DNA of 23,845 nt from positions 928,118 through 951,962 of the forward strand of contig NW_003151253.1 in NCBI RefSeq assembly GCF_000003605.2, written 5' to 3'. The notes under the pieces were generated by a model. That model was not told the origin of the DNA, made no database searches, and was given only the letters and a program-made list of their open reading frames with translations. The position numbers and the translations under genes were made by a program. Source of the DNA: Saccoglossus kowalevskii (Eukaryota; Hemichordata; Enteropneusta; Harrimaniidae). Below are positions 19,340-23,845 of this stretch, one piece after another (position 1 is the first letter of the stretch; each line of letters starts with the position of its first letter).

Positions 19340-20149
19340 TGTCACAATTTATAGTGACTTCTACAACTGAACATTTTGAATGCCAACTTTTATGATTGGT
19401 TTCTATGGAGATGAGAATTCTTGATTTCAATATGGCAGCCTTTATGAATCATAGCTGCAGAATTTTTTCTATATTTTTTTCACAAATTTTGTTCAAGCTC
19501 TCGCAAAATTAGTTTTCAAAATTAGCTGTCGCTAAATTAGTTTTGTTTATTTTTTGCCTCCATTGATGAGAACATTCATAAGGTGCAAATATATACTGTG
19601 AAATCACAAAAATACCATTGCCATGAAAACATAATTAGGTACCTCTTTATTATCTCTTGGACATTTATTTGATTCAATCAAGAATAAGTTTATGCATAGG
19701 CTCTTGTTGAACATTAAAACCCTCAAAACAGGCATGGATTCTAGGTTTGTACTGGGATCTCGCGCCAGAGTTCTTTATTCACATTTCCAATTGTCATAAT
19801 CTTTTGTTCATGCAAAATAAATTACTTTTCGTTGATAAATTTGAACAAACTGACAAAATTCAACATTGCCGTCAGGTTTGTACCACAATTTTTTTTAAAA
19901 ACGTGGAAGAAATTCCGCAGTCTAGTTCAGAAAATATAAACCTTTTATAAAACTTATACTTAAAGCAATTCCATGCTCAGAATTGAAAGATTTACTAGAA
20001 CTGTCACAAAACTGGCGCATTTTTATTATTCACAAAAAATATTTATAGGTATCAGGCTTATTGTAGTTTGATAGTTTTACCAGAAAAATTATATATTACA
20101 GATTTGTATGTTTTAATTATGTATATGTATGAGTCACATGACTTGATGA
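19340..20149. other. A+T-rich, no gene seen
   Basis: A 67-codon frame at 19747-19950 has no recognisable motif. CAAAATTAG / CGCTAAATTAG repeats near 19503-19545. Confidence 0.4.
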
Positions 20150-20420
20150 TGCAAGTCGCATTTATTGCCATATATGGGCGTCTGACATTTTTTTATGTTA
20201 ATGAGACACCCATGATTGTCCAATCAGCAGTTTATCCAATCAGCAGGTACAATATATTTGTGTTAATTCTGTGCGGTTCATCCCTTTTGCCATCCATGTC
20301 AACTTTGTTGTGTCCAGGACACAAATCACATTTATTGCCATATTTGGGCATGCAACATTTATTTTATGTTAATATTACCTTTGACTGTCACCAGTTTATC
20401 CAATCAGAGAGAATTATACA
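20150..20420 (+). repeat. 170-bp-spaced direct duplication with CCAATCA motifs
   Basis: CATTTATTGCCATAT.TGGGC...ACATTT.TTTTATGTTAAT occurs near 20158 and 20328, each followed by TTTATCCAATCAG. The first copy has TCCAATCAGCAG twice (20219-20247). Open plus-strand frames here are by-products. Confidence 0.65.
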
Positions 20421-20605
20421 TTCATTCATGTTTTTTGTGTGTGCTCCATGTTGTAGTATGTGTTGGGGTATATTTTGGTTGTGTCCATGAGATGTCACGG
20501 CTGGTTAGTTTATTAGCTTCAATATCATTCTTTAAGCCACCTATGTCAACTTTTGTAGGTTGTCTATTCAAATTCCGATCATTTTGTAAAAACTTACGTT
20601 CTGAA

Positions 20606-20703
20606 TACTGTAAACCGCTTTAATTTTGCGAATGTCAATTTTTTGTGAATTTCATGCATCAGTTGCAAAATTTTGTAGCAGTGAAAAATTGAGCGGTTTA
20701 CTC
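20606..20703. mobile_element. Short family-2-like inverted-repeat remnant
   Basis: TACTGTAAACCGCTTTAATTT resembles the left end of family 2, and GAGCGGTTTA at 20691-20700 inverts the TAAACCGCT core. About 95 bases, no coding capacity. Confidence 0.45.
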
Positions 20704-21167
20704 TATATTGATCAAAACATTTCAAATACTGTCAAATTGGATTGGACCGAATTTGGAGAAATATTTTGTGTCGATAACCAGGCTATGACAGGGTTAAAAG
20801 ACTACTTTTTTTTACCTTTTGCAAATTACATCTGAATATCTTCAAAACCTAATTTATAGTAAAATTATATTTTGTTATAACTCCTGTAGCCAATGGAAAC
20901 GAACGTGTTCTCGATCTTGCTATCACCATGACAACCACAATTATTATAAATCGTCTCAATACATTTAAGTAGATGGTAGATGAACACTGTACAAATGTCA
21001 CATCAGTTGGAATCAAATTATATAATTATTGTCAACAACTGCCAAGGTTTTCAAGTTTATTAAAACTATATCTATATTAACCTACCAGGACCTGTAATAG
21101 CAAGTAAATGTACTGCAAACAAAACAGTTTATACATTTTTTTTCAATTCAAAACCTTCCAAGATGAC
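20704..21167. other. A+T-rich, no gene seen
   Basis: No domain, RNA gene or clear repeat was found. Confidence 0.4.
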
Positions 21168-21333
21168 TACTGTATAATCTGTATTGGAAGCTTCATTCCT
21201 AATGGAAACCCCTTTCATTATTTTTTAACAATTAAGACCCAAAAATTTCTCATTTGCGCAGTTGCTTTATTAGAAGCTGCATCCCCTCTGTCATATCATT
21301 TAAATAGAAGCTCTGGACACAGATTTTACAGTA
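21168..21333. mobile_element. Same MITE family, copy B (more diverged)
   Basis: TACTGTATAATCTGTATTGG at the left, CAGATTTTACAGTA at the right end, with GAAGCTGCATCCCCTCTGT inside matching GAAGCCGCATCCTCTCTGT of copy A. Confidence 0.72.
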
Positions 21334-22189
21334 CAAATCTTCACAAAAAGTAACCAATCTTTGCCTGAAGAACACAAAAATGTTTGCCTTGACTCAAGAA
21401 ATTGGAATAAATTTGGCTCACAAAATAAAGTGGCCTAACCTTCTCACCACCAGACTTTCTCACCTAAATTTGACTGCATTTTTTTTCTTATATTCTTCAA
21501 TATTTCAAGAAATGAACCCAAATTTTAGAGGCAACAGACAACATTTGAGTCAATTCTCACTTTTTACTCAAAAACTTTGGCTATCTTTGTCCCAATTTTC
21601 TGAAGGAAAGTGCAGACTATAAGCAGGACTATTTTGTGAGTTTGTGATAAAGAGAGAACTGGTGGTGAAAGGTTAAGGTCGAAGGTCATCACATGGTTCA
21701 CAGCACGTTTAAACTTCATGTCAATGTATTTCACCCATGTTGCATGGAACCCATATCTGTACTTGTCTCGTCACGCCACCCACCAGCCTTTAACCATATC
21801 TGAAAAATAGGGCTACCGGGGGGGTATTAAACGAATCAAAGACTTTTGATTACTGTGAAAACTTGCCGTTGTTGTATTGCTGATACTTTTTAAGTGTTGT
21901 CTCTATGTAAATCATGCGTAAATTGTCTGAAAATAGTGGAAATCCTTTTATGAATGAATTCTATCTCTTCCTGTGAGTTTTATCTTCAATTTGTATTTTA
22001 CTAGAAAAATTAAAAACAATTTTAACTTCTTTACGTTATAACCATATATATGTATAGTGTATATATTAGTATCAAAGTGTTTTTATTACAATAAAAAATA
22101 CAAAACACAAATATTTGTTGCTTTTGTTATTGTAACATTGAGTGTCTAGGTTTTGTCATCACAAAATGAACTTATGTAAAGTTCGGAAG
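21334..22189. other. A+T-rich, no gene seen
   Basis: Short runs of G at about 21817-21825; an AATAAA at about 22091 has no gene to attach to. Confidence 0.4.
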
Positions 22190-22460
22190 ATGTCAGACTC
22201 GCTATTTAGTTGTATTTATTACTATGTAACCATGGGTACTAGACGCCGTCTATTATTATTACTATGAATAATAGACTAGTGAATCTGTCTTTCTGCGTAT
22301 GCGAGTTCTCAAGGTAATGTACTGAATTCACGGAGTCGGCCAATCAGTGATGATGCAGAATTCTACGTCGTTTATGTATTTACGTAGCGATACACCAAGC
22401 CATTCTTGAGTGCACTGGAATGGGACTCTGAATGGCTGGATTCCAGGCTACCTTGGTACC
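22190..22460. promoter_or_regulatory. Weak promoter-like patch with CCAAT and palindromes
   Basis: TGCGTATGCG near 22295 (NRF1-like), GGCCAATCAG near 22338, CTACGT...ACGTAG at about 22364-22386, and hairpin CCTTGGTACC...CCAAGGTAC near 22451-22475. More CpG than its surroundings. Could serve a gene beyond the right edge. Confidence 0.2.
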
Positions 22461-23108
22461 TATCACTCCAAGGTACTACTAATTACCCATAATTCTTTAT
22501 TTGTATTATTGGACATTGATTTTTCTAAAACTTCATTGGCTTACTATTTTGGACCCTATTACTCTTAGTACCGATATAAAAACATCAAACTATTCAGTAA
22601 TTTGAAAAAAAAAAGTTCTGTTCTGTGTACTGGTGACTTTTACCATTCAATACATTGGTAGGATTGTGGGTTATCACAGACACTGTGCACTCTCTATTGT
22701 AGCAAGTTGTGTATAAACCATTTTATGTTTGGGGAAGGACATTATTTAAGCATGGGCTATTTCAAGTTGTTGGATGAACAGGAAATATATGTAAAAGGCT
22801 GATATAGAGCAGTGTCTATAGAGAGACTGAATTGAGTACATTGTATATGTAAAGAAATTATCTCCTCTCTCAGGTTCTTTCATTTCCTAATATTGACCAA
22901 GAACCTGTTTCGGAATAAGACATGTATTAGGCTTTAAAATGGCTACCATAGAATTTAGCCATTTTGAATTGGATTGTGAAATGAATGCACAAGTCTCTGT
23001 TTTGATACTTCACCCCAACAGAACCCAAAAGTGCCTTAACTGCCTTTTATTTATAAATTAGTCAATGTTATAGCGCCCTCTAGAAATCAGCTAGAATATG
23101 AGGAAGGT
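22461..23108. other. A+T-rich, no gene seen
   Basis: No coding frame, RNA gene or repeat recognised. Confidence 0.4.
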
Positions 23109-23537
23109 TAGACTGGCGCAGTCGGGGCGATAATTTGTGTAGTTTAAATAAAATTAAAAAAATCGCAAAACAGAGATGTTAGCACAAAATCAATTAAATA
23201 TTCATGATGCACATATCATAATGAGGTGGGCGCGGAAATACGTGCATAATGAGGTCAATATGGTAAAGGTCACACTGCAGACCCAACAAGGCGGCACGTT
23301 GAAATTCAAGTTTGTCGTAGCAGTCGTAAACAGACTTAGAATGTAGCATAGAAACTGTAAAACGTAGGTTTTAATGTAGTTTCTAGTCGTAAAATTACAG
23401 TGTCGATAGAGGGCCATGCAGAATAAACCAGTCGGGGTGATTTCGCAGTTACAGGGGATCATACCTCCATTTCGCAAATTATTTTTATTTTATTTAAACT
23501 ACAAAAACAAATTAATCGCCCCGACTGCACCAGTCTA
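23109..23537. mobile_element. Non-autonomous DNA transposon with about 55-bp terminal inverted repeats (TA flanks)
   Basis: The left end TAGACTGGCGCAGTCGGGGC continues through AGTTTAAATAAAATTAAAA; the inverted right end reads GCCCCGACTGCACCAGTCTA with TTATTTTATTTAAACTACA before it. GACTGG...CCAGTC bounded by TA on both sides fits a Tc1/mariner-type TA duplication. The interior of about 315 bases has no transposase; the 91-codon minus frame there is unremarkable. Confidence 0.8.
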
Positions 23538-23666
23538 GTGTAGTAGTGGAAGGTTTTACTTCTTGAATATTGCATTGTGTTTACATGGAAGTAAAAAAAA
23601 ATTTCAAATTAATATAGAAACCACTGCTTCACTCAATGATAAAGACAACATATTTTGTAATCATTT

Positions 23667-23845
23667 TTAGCTCCGCTGTCGACTTTGTCGAGCGGAGCTT
23701 ATCATATGAGTGATTGTCCGTCGTCGTCGTCCGTGTCAATGTTTTACTTTTTCGACTTCTTCTTGAAAACTACAAGCCTGAATGCTTTGATACTTGGTGT
23801 ATATGTACCTTGGGTAGACCTCTCTCAGATTTGTTCATTTCATGA
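23667..23845 (+). mobile_element. Hairpin-ended element, 5' part, cut by window edge
   Basis: The hairpin at 23669-23699 and the following about 145 bases are nearly identical to 12811-12990, differing by a few substitutions and extra GTC triplets in the CCGTCGTCGTCCGTGTC tract. The close match suggests a recent common source. Confidence 0.75.

Noticed and set aside
20068-20835. Successive plus-strand frames (140, 85 and 69 codons)
   Set aside because: They follow a duplicated non-coding block and a MITE remnant; no motif.

Overview
This is an A+T-rich animal genomic window with spliced genes and many transposon remnants and tandem repeats. It probably comes from a marine invertebrate, possibly an invertebrate deuterostome. 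Most of the listed open frames are chance products of repeats or intron sequence. Two genes are supported by splice-site logic plus family motifs.

(1) Minus strand, about 9410 to 2690 and continuing off the left edge: a SKAP1/SKAP2-type adaptor (Src kinase-associated phosphoprotein). Five coding exons (9308-9269, 9144-9016, 6606-6484, 3322-3254, 2886-2690) join into 186 residues: the N-terminal helical segment, an acidic Tyr-containing linker and the first two thirds of a PH domain. The end of the PH domain and the SH3 domain are not found and must lie to the left. A CCAAT / E-box / TATA arrangement sits just upstream of exon 1.

(2) Plus strand, 14793-17565: SMUG1, a uracil-DNA glycosylase. 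It has one phase-0 intron (16275-17038), an unusual N-terminal extension of roughly 400 residues with about nine copies of an 18-residue repeat, and a one-base frame disruption at about 17444-17457, just before the catalytic His motif.

The genes are divergent, with 5.5 kb between their start codons. That interval holds two CpG/NRF1-like promoter candidates (9440-10090 and 11860-12140). In human, SKAP1 and SKAP2 flank HOXB1 and HOXA1, and SMUG1 flanks HOXC4, so this window looks like the anterior flank of a Hox cluster.

Repeats fill the rest. SKAP intron 3 carries a 72-bp minisatellite (28 copies, 3371-5438) and a 140-bp array (5440-6372); a diverged 72-bp copy overlaps the exon 3 splice donor. 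SKAP intron 2 carries a 140-bp-family copy ending in a tetranucleotide tract, and a CR1/L2-like LINE fragment. A second family, marked by a 31-nt terminal hairpin, occurs at 1021-1690 (reverse), 12811-13667, 13781-14055 and 23667-23845. At least three families of short inverted-repeat elements with TA flanks are present (332-514 and 21168-21333; 2905-3109 and 19142-19339; 23109-23537). To the right of SMUG1 no gene could be supported.
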